This document shows, one piece after another, positions 62,201 through 64,000 of a stretch of DNA of 64,000 bases. Below the pieces are notes generated by a model. It did not search any database. It had not been told where the DNA came from and saw only the letters and a program-made list of their open reading frames with translations. Source of the DNA: Monarcha castaneiventris obscurior (taxonomy: Eukaryota; Chordata; Aves; Passeriformes; Monarchidae); NCBI GenBank assembly GCA_026261815.1, contig JAMPIT010000481.1, forward strand, positions 4,816,001 to 4,880,000, given 5' to 3'. The position numbers and the translations under genes are program-made. Numbering within the stretch: position 1 is the first letter of the stretch; each line of letters opens with the position of its first letter.

Positions 62201-62640
62201 AAGAGTGCTCCCACTGGCAGCAGGTTTGCTGTAACCAGGTGTATGTCAGTCACCCATCGCCCTAAACACCTCCCCCCAGGTACGGGGAGAAAATAAACCC
62301 CAGGTTTCTTTTTCCAGGAGAGTGCCACTTACACCTTGCCACAGGAGGTGAGACAGGCTGACATCTAAGTGGGTTAGAGCATCCTGAGGGTGGGGCAGCA
62401 GCAGGGCCTGCTCCAGGGTTCTGTGCTCTGTGAACAACTGGAAGGGGCTGTTCTGATAAGAATTTGGAAGTGCCTGGGAAAAAATCTCTTGCAGAAACAC
62501 CAAATTCTTACTAATGAGACAAGTGGGAAACAGTCTAATTATGTTAAGACCCTTTTCTGCTGTTCTATTCAGGGCTGTGGAGCAATGTAGGTTTACCTTA
62601 ATGTACATAGGAGACAAACCTGCCAATCCATATACAGGAT
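59231..62640. other. Non-coding sequence, nothing recognised
   Basis: This is alternating AT-rich and GC-rich unique sequence with chance frames of up to 137 codons. GC-richer patches lie at 60540-60800 and 62120-62300. No protein domain, RNA or intact repeat could be identified. Confidence 0.5.
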
Positions 62641-63200
62641 CTTGATCACCACAGAACAACCGAGTCTATTAATTACTGTATCAATGAATTCCATCCAAAA
62701 CCCACTTTAAACCATTGGAATCATTGGTGGATAATTGGTTTGCTATTAAAACATCTCAAGTCCACCGCAAATCTTACCTGTTCTAAGGAAACTGCTTAGT
62801 AGGTGTGTTAATGGAAGTTATTGCTATTATAAATTATCTCCAGACATTGACAAAAGAAGTGATACAAGGTATATTTTTTAAAAGCTCCGGCCAATGCATG
62901 GCTGAATGATTGAGTTGGAAAATGAACCATTCCTTGGGGTTAGCAAATGATTTTTCATCAGCTAGCAGGCTATTAAGCACACCTAGATAATAAACGGATG
63001 ATTTTAGCAGTAATTCGACTTGCTTCTCATATTTTCCATCTTAAATTCCGTGTTACTTTTAAAGGATTCACACATTACCTTGATTTACACTATGGAGAAG
63101 AGAGCCAATGATGTCCTTTAATGTCGGAGACAGTGCATTATTATTTATCATCAAATCCACCATTTTTTTCCCCTCCCCACCTTGTGAAATGTTTGACAAA
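62641..63200. other. Candidate conserved non-coding block
   Basis: Unique AT-rich sequence low in simple repeats carries GCTGAATGATTGAG near 62902, CAGGCTATTAAGCAC near 62967 and GATAATAAACGGATG near 62985. Open frames are minimal through most of it. Enhancer-like on texture; not tested. Confidence 0.4.
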
Positions 63201-64000
63201 TGCCTGGCTGGCTCCAAAGCAGGGCTGTGATTCCCCACACAAGGCACACCCTGGGAATGAGGGGCAGCCTCCAAGGCTGTGGGTTTGCAGCTTTCTGCCT
63301 GTTTAATGCAGGATCCTGTGATGGTCATCCTTGCAAATCCCCCTGTCTTCCACAGCAGCTCACAGCTCAATCATGTGAACTTAAGTTACCGGTAGGAACT
63401 AGGGAACAAAATCTTTACACTAATGAGATTATTTGCATGAAATGTTATTTCAATAAGACAGCCTAGGGAAGGAGTCCGTTCACACTTGATTTTCCACATT
63501 TGTTATTAGATTTCTTGCCCAAAAGAACAATTTGGGGAAACGACTCCAAAGATGCAGTATTGGAACTGATGGTCAGTTCCAATGGAAAATAAATGAATTT
63601 TTAATGTGAAAGGAACTGGGGCAACAGAGACATTAAAGAGTGGTTGACTGGCAGCCTGCTCCATCCTCGTGTTCCAATGGAGCTCTACCATTCAAACCAC
63701 TGCCAAAGAGGCAATTTTCTGGTGGAAAAGAGATGCATGGGCTCAGATTCTCCCTGAAAATGCCAACTACAATAGCAGAGATGTCTGTGCCCGCCTGGTT
63801 ATGTGCATTCTTCTCTTTTAGGGCATTCAGAGCCTACTACTCACCACACAATTTCCTTTGTAGCAGCACTCAGAGAATACTGAAATGTTATTTAAAGCAA
63901 ATTTGTTAAATTGGGTTCATGCGAGTTCAGCCTTAGGGGCAAAAGCAGTACTTTCATACAGGAAGGCAAACTTTTACAATAAAACAAAAAGCACAAATAT
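63201..64000. other. Non-coding sequence with one octamer
   Basis: A perfect ATTTGCAT octamer lies at 63431-63438. Otherwise the sequence is mixed and unique, with short chance frames to the window end. Confidence 0.5.

Noticed and set aside
1..64000. CRISPR arrays, prokaryotic operons, full-length CR1 or retroviral elements
   Set aside because: The tandem repeats have no unique spacers between units. Gene density and texture are vertebrate, and no CR1 3-prime end, long terminal repeat pair or retroviral coding region was recognised.

Overview
This window reads as vertebrate, most likely avian, non-coding DNA. Genome type is inferred from several features: moderate GC by eye, strong local swings between AT-rich and GC-rich patches, G-rich minisatellites, and no recognisable mammalian Alu, L1 or B1 elements in 64 kb. 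There are also fragments resembling very old amniote or sauropsid repeats. A songbird is plausible but not demonstrated. I found no protein-coding gene, no convincing exon with splice signals, and no rRNA, tRNA, CRISPR array or young transposon. The many short open frames look like chance frames, and the longest ones lie entirely inside tandem repeats.

Layout. Positions 1-11.9 kb are unique sequence with AT-rich, homeodomain- and POU-motif-bearing patches (about 4.8, 6.9 and 8.0 kb) and a small CpG-rich island at 8.84-9.35 kb. An 83-bp minisatellite with six copies lies at 11.96-12.46 kb. From 12.5 to 21.6 kb AT-rich unique sequence alternates with a GC-rich patch near 18 kb. A 12-bp-periodic G-rich minisatellite occupies 21.65-22.09 kb, followed by a long conserved-looking block to 24.3 kb that includes an inverted pair of perfect octamers. 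A 28-copy, 42/43-bp minisatellite fills 28.12-29.31 kb. From 29 to 47 kb the sequence is mostly unremarkable, with remnants of ancient repeats near 27.2, 31.1, 42.7-43.05, 43.4 and 47.5 kb. From 48 to 64 kb several more unique AT-rich blocks resemble developmental non-coding elements.

Taken together, this looks like a gene desert or a very large intron carrying candidate regulatory elements. No previously undescribed biological system can be supported. The most distinctive structures are the three minisatellites (two of which hold stop-free frames on both strands), the isolated CpG island followed by a TATA-like motif, the paired octamer and homeodomain clusters, and the ancient palindromic repeat remnants. 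Calls of conserved-looking sequence rest on composition and motifs only; no alignment could be run.
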